Source: Actinomycetospora callitridis (lineage in GTDB: Bacteria; Actinomycetota; Actinomycetes; Mycobacteriales; Pseudonocardiaceae). Taken from it: a stretch of 64,000 bases of DNA. A model generated the notes under the pieces. It saw only the letters and a list, made by a program, of their open reading frames with translations. It was not told the DNA's origin and searched no databases. The translations under genes were made by a program, and so were the position numbers. Shown here one piece after another: positions 8,763-16,849 of the stretch (position 1 is the stretch's first letter; each line of letters opens with the position of its first letter). The stretch spans positions 186,001 to 250,000 of the forward strand of contig NZ_JAQZAK010000005.1 of assembly GCF_028737265.1 (NCBI RefSeq), given 5' to 3'.

Positions 8763-8810
8763 CACGCCCGGAGCCCCGGTCCCCCTCGTGGGGGCCGGGG
8801 CTCCGGCGTG
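8763..8810 (+). terminator. Long GC-rich terminator hairpin after clpC
   Basis: CACGCC-CGGAGCCCCGG-CCCCC pairs with GGGGG-CCGGGGCTCC-GGCGTG across a TCGT loop, giving about 21 bp with two single-base bulges. It lies 16 bp past the clpC stop and has no T-tract. Confidence 0.8.
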
Positions 8811-8918
8811 TGCGGGGAAGTAGGGCGTGCCCCACCTGCTCGGGGGGTCGGCTCCCTCCTGCCCGATCCCGTCCGCGACGAGGCTGGTGCCATCGCCGCA
8901 GGGAGAGGGCCGGAGACG

Positions 8919-10943
8919 ATGCGCACGCTACGGGGACACCAGGAGGCCGCCGCAGGGACGGCCGTGCTGATGCTCGCGATCGTCCTGACCGCGCCCCTGC
9001 ACTACGGCTTCGGGCTGGCGCTGACCTGGCTGCTGCCGGCGGCGGACTTCGGTGTCGTCAGCGTGCTGCTGACCGTCCTCCTGCTGGCCACCACGGTCCT
9101 CGCCGCCGGGTTCCCCTGGGCGCTGGCGCGCACCGTCGCCCGCGCCGGGGACGGCGACCCCGAGGCGGCCGCGGAGGTCGACGCCGCGTTCCGCTCCGCG
9201 CTGGTCGGCAACGTCGGCCTCGGCACGGCGCTCGCCCTCGGGTTCGCGGGCGTCCAGCTGACCACCGGCGCGATCCTCCCCGGCGTCGGCCCCGGCCTGA
9301 CGATGCTGGCCGCCGGGACGATCGTCCTCGTCGCGCTCGGTCAGGTGCTCCTCGGCGGGCTGCAGGGGGCGCGGCGCTTCGCGGCGGTGAGCGGCGCCCG
9401 GATCGTCGAGGTCCTGGTCAAGGTCGTGGTCGGTGTCGGCGCGGTCGCGCTGATCGGGACCGGCGCCGTCGGGGTCGGCTGGGGTCTGCTGCTCGGCGCG
9501 GCCGTCGCCGCGCTCTGGGCCTGGTGGACGATGCGCGACCGCCTGCCGCGGCTGCGTGGCGCGCTCGCCGGATGGCGCTCCTTCGCGGCCGCCGCGCCGA
9601 TGGCCGTCGGCACCACCGGCTTCGGTCTCATCGCCACGCTCGACGTCCTGCTGCTCGGCCCGCTGGGGCACGCGCACGGCGTCACGTTCGCCGCCATCGG
9701 CACCTACCAGGCCGCCGCGCTCCTGGCCAAGGCTCCGTTCCTGGTCGGCAGCACCCTGTCCGACGCCGTCTTCCCGTTCATCGCCCGGGCCCGCGGCGCC
9801 GCGGAGGCGCACGGCTGGGTCGTCGCCGCGATGCGCTGGGTGCCCCTGGCCCTCGTCCCCGTCCTGCTGGTCCTCGTGGTCACCCCCGACGCGCTGGTCG
9901 GCCGCATCTTCCCCGTCGAGCACGCCGCGGCCGGCGGCCTCGCCCGCCTGATCGCCGTCGGCACCCTCGGCCTGGTCCTCGGCGACATGCTGCTCAAGGC
10001 GCTGTTCGCCCGCGGCCTCGCCGGTGCCGCCGCGGCCCGCATCCCCGCCGCCGCGGTCGCCGAGGTGGCCACGATGGCGCTCCTCGTGCCGGGGTACGGC
10101 GCGGCGGGGGCGGCCGCCGGGTTCGCGGTCGGTGCCTGGGTCGGCGTCGGGGCGCTCGGCTCCGTCTACCTGCGCCACCACCGGCCGGGCGCGCTGCCCG
10201 CGCGCGCCGCGGTCGGCTGGGTCGTCGCGGCGAGTGCCATGACCGGCGTGCTCGCCCTCGCCACCGTCGCCGGGCCGGCCCTCGACCTGCCGCTCATCGC
10301 CCTGGCCCTCGTGGTCTACGCGGTGCTGGCCGTCCGCCTCGGGGCCGTGCCCGCCGCCGACGTCGACCGGGCCCGCGCCTGGATCGCCCGCGCGACCCGT
10401 GCGTCAGCCCGCGTAGAGCCCGGCGAGGGTGCGGGCGACGTCGGCCATCTGCTCGCGCAGGGCGACCGGGGCGAGCACCTCGACCTCGGCGCCGAGGCCC
10501 AGCAGCTCGGAGCGGGCGTGGGCGAGCGACTCGATCGGGATGACCGCGCGCACCCAGCCGTCGTCGTCGGTCGGCCAGCTGCCCTCGGCGAGCGCGCGGG
10601 CGGTGTGCGGGCGCAGGAGGGCCGGGGCCAGCTCCATCGCCCGCGGGGACAGGCGCACGGTCGCCTCGGCCTGGTAGAGGGCGTCGGCGAGTTCCTGGGT
10701 GCGCCGGTGCCAGTACTTCCAGAGGTCGAAGTCGTCGGGCCGGTCGAAGCGCACGTCGAGCGTCTCGAGCGCCAGGATGCGAGCGACGCGGTAGGTGCGC
10801 GGCGTCGCGCCGGGGTCGCCGCCGTGGGGGAGGGCCACCAGGTACCAGGTGCCGGCTTTGAGGACGACCCCGAGCGGTTCGAGCTCGCGCTCCACCTCCG
10901 GCTCGCGCCCGCCGGTGGCCCAGCGCCGGTAGCGCACGCGTAG
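8919..10943 (+). CDS. Polytopic flippase-like membrane protein (MATE/MVF type)
   Basis: From ATG 8919 the first ~495 codons encode a very hydrophobic protein with about 12-14 membrane segments, like oligosaccharide/lipid flippases of the MATE/MVF superfamily. The substrate is unknown. The frame does not stop where the membrane protein should end (near 10400). It stays open to 10943 and runs ~540 bp antisense through the convergent WYL regulator gene. The last ~180 residues are charged, low-complexity and unlike the rest, so they are probably an artefact of a lost or missed stop. Either the mature protein has this tail or the stop was removed by an indel. The N-terminal 495 residues are the supported part. 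Confidence 0.72.
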   Translation: MRTLRGHQEAAAGTAVLMLAIVLTAPLHYGFGLALTWLLPAADFGVVSVLLTVLLLATTVLAAGFPWALARTVARAGDGDPEAAAEVDAAFRSALVGNVGLGTALALGFAGVQLTTGAILPGVGPGLTMLAAGTIVLVALGQVLLGGLQGARRFAAVSGARIVEVLVKVVVGVGAVALIGTGAVGVGWGLLLGAAVAALWAWWTMRDRLPRLRGALAGWRSFAAAAPMAVGTTGFGLIATLDVLLLGPLGHAHGVTFAAIGTYQAAALLAKAPFLVGSTLSDAVFPFIARARGAAEAHGWVVAAMRWVPLALVPVLLVLVVTPDALVGRIFPVEHAAAGGLARLIAVGTLGLVLGDMLLKALFARGLAGAAAARIPAAAVAEVATMALLVPGYGAAGAAAGFAVGAWVGVGALGSVYLRHHRPGALPARAAVGWVVAASAMTGVLALATVAGPALDLPLIALALVVYAVLAVRLGAVPAADVDRARAWIARATRASARVEPGEGAGDVGHLLAQGDRGEHLDLGAEAQQLGAGVGERLDRDDRAHPAVVVGRPAALGERAGGVRAQEGRGQLHRPRGQAHGRLGLVEGVGEFLGAPVPVLPEVEVVGPVEAHVERLERQDASDAVGARRRAGVAAVGEGHQVPGAGFEDDPERFELALHLRLAPAGGPAPVAHA

Positions 10944-11402
10944 CACGCGCTGGTTCCACACCGCGTCCGCGACGCCGGTGAGCGTGGGGACGTGGTCGGC
11001 CTCGCGGAACCAGCCGGGGGCGTCGAGGTGGAAGCGTTCGGCGATCCGGCCCGCGCGGTCGGAGAGCTCCCCGGGCAGGGCCGCCTGCACCTTGAGCTGC
11101 GCGGCCGCGAGCACCCGCCCGAGACCGAGCTCGGCGGCGGCCTCGGGCATCCCCGAGAGCGCGAGCGCGTCGGCCTCCTCGGCGGTCATCCCTGTCAGGT
11201 GGGTGCGGTAGCCCTCCAGGAGCGAGTAGCCACCGTCGGGGCCGCGGTCGGCGTAGACGGGCACCCCGGACGCCGAGAGGGCGTCCATGTCGCGGTAGAT
11301 CGTGCGGATCGACACCTCGAGCTCGTCCGCGAGCTCGCGCGCGGTCACCCGTCCTCGGTTCTGCAACAGGAGGAGCACGGAGAGCAGCCGGCTGGCGCGC
11401 AC
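10404..11402 (-). CDS. WYL-domain HTH transcriptional regulator
   Basis: The 332-residue protein begins with a DeoR-like winged helix (RVTARELADELEVSIRTIYRDMDALS, about 18-43). It continues into a WYL sensor domain around residues 135-225, with a conserved basic/aromatic core, and ends in a WCX-type dimerisation module. WYL proteins bind nucleic-acid or nucleotide ligands and regulate DNA-damage or phage-defence genes. GTG 11402 is the start, with a weak AGGA upstream. A perfect CCTGAC-N7-GTCAGG palindrome lies 20 bp upstream, and a second copy sits in front of the next gene group, suggesting autoregulation and control of those genes. Confidence 0.92.
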   Translation of the reverse strand: MRASRLLSVLLLLQNRGRVTARELADELEVSIRTIYRDMDALSASGVPVYADRGPDGGYSLLEGYRTHLTGMTAEEADALALSGMPEAAAELGLGRVLAAAQLKVQAALPGELSDRAGRIAERFHLDAPGWFREADHVPTLTGVADAVWNQRVLRVRYRRWATGGREPEVERELEPLGVVLKAGTWYLVALPHGGDPGATPRTYRVARILALETLDVRFDRPDDFDLWKYWHRRTQELADALYQAEATVRLSPRAMELAPALLRPHTARALAEGSWPTDDDGWVRAVIPIESLAHARSELLGLGAEVEVLAPVALREQMADVARTLAGLYAG

Positions 11403-11421
11403 GGGTCAGTCCTACCCCATC

Positions 11422-11440
11422 CCTGACATCCCCTGTCAGG
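11422..11440. promoter_or_regulatory. Palindromic site 1, CCTGAC-N7-GTCAGG, before the WYL regulator
   Basis: The site reads CCTGACA-N5-TGTCAGG, a perfect 7+7 dyad, 20 bp upstream of the WYL regulator start. It overlaps the stop of the upstream YihY gene. The same core occurs at 12524-12542. Best guess is an autoregulatory operator. Confidence 0.6.
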
Positions 11441-12503
11441 CACGTCCCCCGTCCGGCGCCACGGGTTCAGCCGACTGCCGGTCCTGGGGCTCGGGCTGCA
11501 GCTCGTCGGGGATGCCGTCGGCGTCGTCGTCGCGCAGCAGCGGGTCGCCGATCCCGGCTCGCGCCCCCTCGAGCTGGGCGGCGACGGCGATCCCCAGGAG
11601 GAGCGCGACGCCGGTGACCGTCGCCCACAGCAGCAACGCCATGATCCCGGCGAGCGGGCCGTAGGTGTCGCTGAAGTCCCCGGACACGGCGACGTAGAGC
11701 GCCACGCAGCCCGACGCCGCCAGCCACAGGATCACGGTGAGGCCGGCGCCGAGCGCGAGCCAGGAGAGCCCGGGCTGGTGGCGCCGGGGCGAGTGCCGGA
11801 AGAGCACGGTGACGGCGACGACGAGGGCCGCGAGCCCGACGGGCCAGCGCAGGACGTCGAAGACCGTCTCCGCGACGTCGCCCCAGCGGTAGACCTGCTC
11901 CACGGCGTCACCGAGCGGCCCGCCGGCGATGATCAGCACGAGGCCCAGGCCCAGCGACGACCCCGCCGTCAGCGTGAGGACGGCGGCGCGGGTGTACTTG
12001 CGCAGGAACGGCCGGTCGCGCTCCGTGCCGTAGATGCGGTTGGTGCCGCGCTCGAGCTGGGCGATCGCGCTCGTCATGGCGAGGAATGCGGTGATCAGCC
12101 CGAACGCGACGGCGAACTCGCCGACGTTCTCCGAGCGCGTGTCGTCGCCGCCCGACTCCTCGGGGAGCTCGGCGGGCCCGCGGGCGACGACGTCGGCGAG
12201 CAGCTGGTCGCCCGCCCCGGGGGACACCGCCACGACGGTCTGCGCGACGACCTGCGCGACCGACTCGGCGCCCACGGCCGTCGCGAGTCCGCTGCCCGCG
12301 ATGACGAGCGGGACGATCGCCAGCGCGAGCTGGAGCGCGAAGCCCCGCGCGTGGCTGAAACCGTCGCCGAAGCGGAACCGGACCAGCGCGTCCCGCAGCA
12401 GCGCGACCAGCCCGATCCGGCGCGCGGTGTGCCAGGCGTCGTCGGCCGACAGCGTGTCCCCGTCCATGTCCGTCGTGACGGGCACCGCGCGCACCGAGCT
12501 CAC
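11436..12503 (-). CDS. YihY/BrkB-family inner membrane protein
   Basis: The protein has six or seven hydrophobic segments and the YihY/BrkB signature around IAQLERGTNRIYGTERDR, where a loop precedes a long membrane helix. A charged C-terminal tail of about 40 residues follows. The family is widespread; despite the old name it is not an RNase, and its function is uncertain. The GTG at 12503 (GGGGGAAG 8 bp upstream) is preferred over a GTG at 12545, because the longer form would place the palindrome at 12524-12542 inside the coding sequence. It lies upstream of the WYL regulator on the same strand. Confidence 0.87.
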   Translation of the reverse strand: MSSVRAVPVTTDMDGDTLSADDAWHTARRIGLVALLRDALVRFRFGDGFSHARGFALQLALAIVPLVIAGSGLATAVGAESVAQVVAQTVVAVSPGAGDQLLADVVARGPAELPEESGGDDTRSENVGEFAVAFGLITAFLAMTSAIAQLERGTNRIYGTERDRPFLRKYTRAAVLTLTAGSSLGLGLVLIIAGGPLGDAVEQVYRWGDVAETVFDVLRWPVGLAALVVAVTVLFRHSPRRHQPGLSWLALGAGLTVILWLAASGCVALYVAVSGDFSDTYGPLAGIMALLLWATVTGVALLLGIAVAAQLEGARAGIGDPLLRDDDADGIPDELQPEPQDRQSAEPVAPDGGRA

Positions 12504-12523
12504 TCGCTCATCTTCCCCCGCAA

Positions 12524-12542
12524 CCTGACGGGAGGTGTCAGG
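12524..12542. promoter_or_regulatory. Palindromic site 2, CCTGAC-N7-GTCAGG, at the YihY/AlkZ-like divergent promoter
   Basis: Same 6+6 arms and same spacing as the site at 11422-11440. It lies 21 bp before the YihY start and 24 bp before the winged-helix gene start, so one bound dimer could control both directions. The placement mirrors the first site. Confidence 0.58.
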
Positions 12543-12565
12543 CACGGTGCGGAAAGCTGACCACC

Positions 12566-13678
12566 ATGGTGGAGACGATGACGCGCGAGCAGGTCATGGC
12601 GCACCGGATCGCCGCGCAGGGCCTGCACCGCGACCGCCCCGGCGCGATCGCGGCCCTGGCCTCGCTCGGTATCCAGGACTCGGGTCCCACCGCGCGGCTC
12701 GTCCTCGCGGCACGCACCGACGGCGACGTCGACCCGGCCGCGCACCACCTGACGGACGGCTGGACCCACCGCGGCGCCCCGCACCACCACCCGACGCCAC
12801 AGCGCAACGCGATCGCGGCGGCGGCGCGGCCGTTCGACGACGCCGACGCGGGCGCCCGCCTCAACTGGAGCGGGCCGGAGCAGCGGCGGGTCGGCATCCC
12901 GGCGCGGGAGGCGATCGACCGGGCGGCCGACGCGCTCGCCGAGGTCGTCACCGAGCCGATGACCAAGGGCGCGGCGAGCACCGCCGTCACGAAGCTGCTG
13001 CCCGACGCGCTGCTCCGCGACTGCCGGCCCTGCGCGTGCGTCCACGTCAACGAGCAGCTCATGCGGCTCTCGGCGTTGCCGGTCGGCGTCGGCCTGGACG
13101 CGACGGGCAGGACGCTGCTGCTCACCCCGCCGCCGCCCGACTGGTCCCGGCCGGTCGAGGGCGATCCGGCCCGCGCGGCGCGCCTGGTGCTCGACTACCT
13201 GCGGGTGCTCGGGCCGGCGGGGCCCCGCGAGGTCGCCGACTTCGTCGGCACGTCCCCGACCGCCTTCGCCCCCGGGTGGGAGGCCGCCCTGCCGGAGCTG
13301 GTCGAGGTCCGGGTGGACGATCGGCCCGCGTGGCTGCCGGCCACGGACCTCGACGCGGCGCTCGGCGCCCCGGAGCCCGACCTCGTGCGCTTCCTGCCGC
13401 CCCTGGACCCGATGCTCCAGGCCCGCGACCGTGAGCTCGTCGCACCCGACCCCGTGGTGCGCAAGGACCTCTACCGCGTCCTCGGGAACCCGGGCGCGCT
13501 GCTGGCCGACGGCGAGATCGTGGGGACCTGGCGCCCGCGGGCGTCGGGCAAGCGCCTGACGATCGAGATCGCTCCCGTCGCGGAGCTCGAGCCGGACGTC
13601 CGCGCCCGCCTCGACGACGAGGCCGAGCGCGTCGCCGCCGCCCGCGGCCTGACGCTCGCCGGCCTCACGGGCATCTAG
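12566..13678 (+). CDS. Winged-helix DNA-binding protein (HTH_42, AlkZ/YcaQ-like)
   Basis: The 370-residue protein matches the HTH_42 superfamily that includes the DNA interstrand-crosslink and alkylpurine glycosylases AlkZ/YcaQ. The opening A-H-R-I-A-A-Q-G-L-H-R (about 12-22), the middle L-L-P-D-A-L segment and the C-terminal L-D-P-M-L-Q-A-R-D-R-E motif are typical. Many actinobacterial members lie outside the proven glycosylases, so a repair role is plausible but not certain. It is divergent from the YihY gene and shares its palindrome, so the WYL regulator may link it to DNA damage. Confidence 0.8.
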   Translation: MVETMTREQVMAHRIAAQGLHRDRPGAIAALASLGIQDSGPTARLVLAARTDGDVDPAAHHLTDGWTHRGAPHHHPTPQRNAIAAAARPFDDADAGARLNWSGPEQRRVGIPAREAIDRAADALAEVVTEPMTKGAASTAVTKLLPDALLRDCRPCACVHVNEQLMRLSALPVGVGLDATGRTLLLTPPPPDWSRPVEGDPARAARLVLDYLRVLGPAGPREVADFVGTSPTAFAPGWEAALPELVEVRVDDRPAWLPATDLDAALGAPEPDLVRFLPPLDPMLQARDRELVAPDPVVRKDLYRVLGNPGALLADGEIVGTWRPRASGKRLTIEIAPVAELEPDVRARLDDEAERVAAARGLTLAGLTGI

Positions 13679-13681
13679 GAC

Positions 13682-13726
13682 GCAACGAACGAGCTGTTCG
13701 CTGCTTCTAGGCGCACGAAGTCCCCG
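13682..13726. repeat. 45-bp dispersed intergenic repeat, copy 1
   Basis: It matches 29097-29141 at 40 of 45 positions. It includes a small hairpin, CGAAC-N5-GTTCG, followed by a conserved CTGCTTNTAGGCGCACGAA block. Both copies lie between convergent genes a few bases after a stop codon. Confidence 0.75.
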
Positions 13727-13730
13727 TTGA

Positions 13731-14609
13731 TCACGCGGGAAGGGCCGCGTCGATCGCCTCGAGCGTCGCCCGCGCCCCCGAGGCCAGGGAGACCCCGCGA
13801 CCGTGGCGGATTCCCGGCTCGCGCACGTTGATCCGGATCAGCGCCCCGGAGGCCGCCGACGCCAGCTCGGCGTGCCGGCGGACCGTGGGGACCGCCGTCC
13901 CGGCGCCGAGCTCGACGACGACGAGGCCCTGCGCGTCCTGGGCGCGCAGCCACCGGCGATGGGCGGCCATGCGCTCGGCGTGGTGGCCGGGCACCCAGAA
14001 GCCGTCGCCGAACATCAGGATGTTGGGCCGCGCCACCGCACCGCACCGCGGGCACGTCGGCAGGGGAGGCCGGGCGCGCATCGTGTGCTCGTCGATCGCG
14101 ACGTCGACCCGATCCCTCCTCCCCGTCGCTTCGCTCGCCGAACCGTCCGCCGACCAGGTCCCGTCGTGGCACGGCCGGGTGCACTGCAGCATCCCGATCG
14201 CGCCGTGGCACTCGACGACCGTCTCCGGGGTGAACCCCGCGGCCTGGAACGCGCCGTCGACGTTGGACGTGAACACCCGCGTCGGCCACCGATCCGCCCA
14301 CCGGCGCAGGACGGCGAAGCCCGCGTGGGGCACGGTGCGCCGGTAGAGCGCGAGGCGGTGGCCGTAGAAGCCCCAGGCGAGCTCGGGGTCGGCGTGGAAG
14401 TGCTCGGGGTCGGCGATCTCCTCGAAGCGCAGCCCGAGCCGGCGGTAGGGCGGGTAGGCGCGCCAGAACCCCTCGGGTCCGCGGAAGTCGGGCAGCCCCG
14501 AGTCGACGCCCATCCCGGCCCCGGCGCACACCAGCAGCGCCGAGGCGCGCGCGAGTCGCTCCGCGGCCTCGGCGACGTCGTCGGGGTCCGGGGACTCCGG
14601 AGAGGTCAG
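13731..14609 (-). CDS. Sir2-family NAD-dependent protein deacetylase
   Basis: The sirtuin signature is clear: CAGAGMGVDSGLPDFRG for the NAD-binding loop, TSNVDGAFQAAGF, the catalytic histidine in VVECHGAIG, and two cysteine pairs (QCTRPCHDG and PTCPRCGA) for structural zinc. It should remove acyl groups from lysines. No ATG, GTG or TTG gives the complete first beta strand. The first canonical start is GTG 14531, inside LLVCAGAGMG. A CTG at 14609 overlaps the mhuD stop as CTGA and adds 26 residues, giving a normal sirtuin N-terminus; it is used here. The gene is third in an apparent mutY-mhuD-sirtuin operon. Confidence 0.85.
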   Translation of the reverse strand: MTSPESPDPDDVAEAAERLARASALLVCAGAGMGVDSGLPDFRGPEGFWRAYPPYRRLGLRFEEIADPEHFHADPELAWGFYGHRLALYRRTVPHAGFAVLRRWADRWPTRVFTSNVDGAFQAAGFTPETVVECHGAIGMLQCTRPCHDGTWSADGSASEATGRRDRVDVAIDEHTMRARPPLPTCPRCGAVARPNILMFGDGFWVPGHHAERMAAHRRWLRAQDAQGLVVVELGAGTAVPTVRRHAELASAASGALIRINVREPGIRHGRGVSLASGARATLEAIDAALPA

Positions 14610-14920
14610 GAGCCCGATCCGTCGACGTGCAGCACGACCTCGAACTCCATGAGGTCGGCGCCCGACGAGACCGGCTTGGCGCGCTCGCCCGCGTGGGCGG
14701 CGGCCGCGGCACCCCCGTCACGCCAGCTGGCGAACGCCTCCTCGGACTCCCAGCGGGTGTAGACGAAGTAGCGGTCATCCCCGGCGGTGGGACGCAGCAG
14801 CTCGTAGCCGAGGAACCCGGGTGTGTCCTTGATCGAGTCGCCCCGGGCGGCGAACCGGCGCTCCAGCTCGGCCTCGTTGCCCTCGGGGACCTTGATGGCA
14901 TTGATCTTCACGACGGCCAT
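14606..14920 (-). CDS. mhuD: MhuD-type haem-degrading monooxygenase
   Basis: The 104-residue ferredoxin-like alpha/beta barrel is strikingly close to M. tuberculosis MhuD, the IsdG-family enzyme that opens haem to mycobilin and iron. N7 (VVKINAI), W66 and the haem-ligand histidine (H76 here, one residue shifted) are all conserved, as are PGFLGYELLRP and the YFVYTRWESEEAF strand. It starts 9 bp after the mutY stop. An older name, antibiotic biosynthesis monooxygenase, covers the same fold, but the conserved residues favour haem oxygenase. Confidence 0.88.
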   Translation of the reverse strand: MAVVKINAIKVPEGNEAELERRFAARGDSIKDTPGFLGYELLRPTAGDDRYFVYTRWESEEAFASWRDGGAAAAAHAGERAKPVSSGADLMEFEVVLHVDGSGS

Positions 14921-14929
14921 GACCCGAGC

Positions 14930-15817
14930 CTACTGCTCTCCCGGCAAGCAGAAACGCCCGTCGGCGAGCTGCTCGACGAGCCCGTCGACGAGCAGCGAGT
15001 CGAGGCACCGGGCGCGCTGGGCGGGGTCGGTGAGCCAGGCCGCGTCGAGCGCCGCCGCCGGCACCGGCCCCGGTGCTCCCCGCAGCACGTCGAGCAGCCG
15101 CCCGCGGACCTGGCGGTCGGTGCCGGCCCAGCGCTGTGCCTTGCGCGCCGGACCGTCGCCGGCGGGACGCCCGAGGCGCTGCCAGGCGCAGGCGCCGGAC
15201 ACCGGGCAGTCGGCGCAGCGGGGGGTGCGCGCCACGCAGACCGTGGCGCCGAGCTCCATGAGCGCGGCGGACATGGTCGCCGCGTCGGCGGTGTCGTCCG
15301 GCAGCAGGGCCTCGGTGTCGGCGAGGTCGCGCGAGGCGGCGGCCCCGGCGTCCGCGCGGCCGAGCACCGCACGCGCCACGACCCGGCGGACGTTGGTGTC
15401 GACGACCGGGACGCGTTGGCCGTGGGCGAACGCCGCCACCGCGCGGGCCGTGTAGGTGCCGATGCCGGGCAGCGACTCGAGCGTCTCGACGTCGGCGGGG
15501 ACGACGTCACCGTGGTCGGCGGCGATCGCCTGCGCGGCCGCGTGCAGGCGTAGCGCCCGGCGCGGGTAGCCGAGCTTGCCCCACGCCCGCAGCACCTCGG
15601 AGGCGGGCGCGGCGGCCATCGCCGACGGTCGCGGCCAGCGCTCGAGCCACGCGCGCCACGGCTCCTCGACCCGCGCCACGGGCGTCTGCTGCAGCATGAT
15701 CTCGGAGACGAGCACGCCCCACGCCGTCGTCCCGGGGCGGCGCCAGGGGAGGTCCCGGGCGTGCGCGCGGAACCACGGGACGAGGACGTCGGCGAGGGTC
15801 GTGGTGGTGGGGCCCAT
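14930..15817 (-). CDS. mutY: A/G-specific adenine DNA glycosylase MutY
   Basis: The 295-residue enzyme removes adenine mispaired with 8-oxoguanine. Visible are the catalytic glutamate in SEIMLQQTPV, the helix-hairpin-helix LPGIGTYTARA, the catalytic aspartate in VVDTNVRR, and the iron-sulphur cluster C-x6-C-x2-C-x5-C (CVARTPRCADCPVSGAC). It lacks the C-terminal NUDIX-like domain of E. coli MutY, as usual in actinobacteria. It heads a group with mhuD and a sirtuin on the same strand. The same neighbourhood of mutY and mhuD occurs in Mycobacterium. Confidence 0.96.
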   Translation of the reverse strand: MGPTTTTLADVLVPWFRAHARDLPWRRPGTTAWGVLVSEIMLQQTPVARVEEPWRAWLERWPRPSAMAAAPASEVLRAWGKLGYPRRALRLHAAAQAIAADHGDVVPADVETLESLPGIGTYTARAVAAFAHGQRVPVVDTNVRRVVARAVLGRADAGAAASRDLADTEALLPDDTADAATMSAALMELGATVCVARTPRCADCPVSGACAWQRLGRPAGDGPARKAQRWAGTDRQVRGRLLDVLRGAPGPVPAAALDAAWLTDPAQRARCLDSLLVDGLVEQLADGRFCLPGEQ

Positions 15818-15907
15818 CGACCGCCGATCCTGCCCCGGCCACCCGCTGACGCCACCGTCGGGTGAAACGGGCGGGCGACCGCGTGGTGGTCGGTCGCGGA
15901 GAGCTGA

Positions 15908-16828
15908 GTGGAACTTACTTTCCGTGACGTGTGGGAGCCGCTCGGACCGCTCGCGCCGTCGGTCTACTGGCGGCGCCGGATCGCCGCGCTCGGGGTGGTC
16001 CTCGCCGTGCTCGGCGGGTTCGTCTGGGCCGTGGCGGGTGTGAGCGGCGGCGAGCCCGACCGCGCCACCGTCGAGGCCCGCGCCCGGGCGGCCGCCATGG
16101 CGAGCGCGCCGACGCCGGAGCCCGCCGCTCCAGCAGAGACCGGTGCTCCCGGGCCCATCGAGGCCGCGCTGCCGGCGGTCGTCCCGCCCGGCGGGGCGCC
16201 GGGCCTGGTGGCGCCGCCCTCACCCGGCGACGCCCTGTTCGCGCCCCCGGGCGGCGACGGCTTCCGCGGGTTCCTCCCACCCGGGGTGCCGACGGGCTCG
16301 GCGGGGCCGCTGCTCTCGACGCCGACGAGCACCCCCGCCCCGGTCGTGCCGCCGAGCACGACGCCGCCGGCCACCTCGACGCCGACCACCGAGGCCGCGC
16401 CGGCCGAGCCCCCGCAGGAGCGGGCGGCCGCACCCGGCCCGTGCGCCGACGGCGACCTGAGGGTCACGGCGCGCACCGACGGCCCGCGCTACGCCGCCGG
16501 CACGAAGCCGGTGCTGAGCCTCGTCGTCACCAACACCGGCAGCGCGCCCTGCGTGCGCGACCTCGACGCCGCCAAGCAGGCCGTCGCCGTCGTCGTCCGC
16601 CCCGGCGAGGGGCTGTGGGGGAGCAACGACTGCTCGCCCGGCGACACCGACGACGTCCGCACGCTCGCGCCGGGCCAGGAGGCGGTGTTCTCGGTGCGCT
16701 GGTCGGGCAAGACCTCGGCGCCCGGCTGCGCGGGCACGCGGACGGTCGTGCCGCCCGGCGACTACCAGCTGCTCGCCCGCCTCGACGGCATCGTCAGCGA
16801 GCCGGCGCCGTTCACGCTCGCCGGCTGA
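15908..16828 (+). CDS. Single-pass membrane protein with proline-rich stalk and extracytoplasmic domain
   Basis: The 306-residue protein has a short basic N-terminus, one membrane helix at about 26-44, and a long Pro/Ala/Thr/Gly-rich stalk (about 65-175). A compact C-terminal domain of about 125 residues carries four cysteines (C180, C216, one in SNDCSPGD, one in APGCAGT), probably two disulphides outside the cell. Its position between mutY and radA corresponds to M. tuberculosis Rv3587c, a conserved membrane protein of unknown function; homology is likely but based on place and layout. No enzymatic motif is seen. Confidence 0.78.
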   Translation: MELTFRDVWEPLGPLAPSVYWRRRIAALGVVLAVLGGFVWAVAGVSGGEPDRATVEARARAAAMASAPTPEPAAPAETGAPGPIEAALPAVVPPGGAPGLVAPPSPGDALFAPPGGDGFRGFLPPGVPTGSAGPLLSTPTSTPAPVVPPSTTPPATSTPTTEAAPAEPPQERAAAPGPCADGDLRVTARTDGPRYAAGTKPVLSLVVTNTGSAPCVRDLDAAKQAVAVVVRPGEGLWGSNDCSPGDTDDVRTLAPGQEAVFSVRWSGKTSAPGCAGTRTVVPPGDYQLLARLDGIVSEPAPFTLAG

Positions 16829-16849
16829 CCGTACGCCGACCGGCCGGGC

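Noticed and set aside
6123..8765. A minus-strand open frame of 880 codons covering clpC
   Set aside because: It is the antisense of a fully conserved gene. The translation is Leu/Arg/Asp-rich with no domain, the usual shadow in very high G+C DNA.
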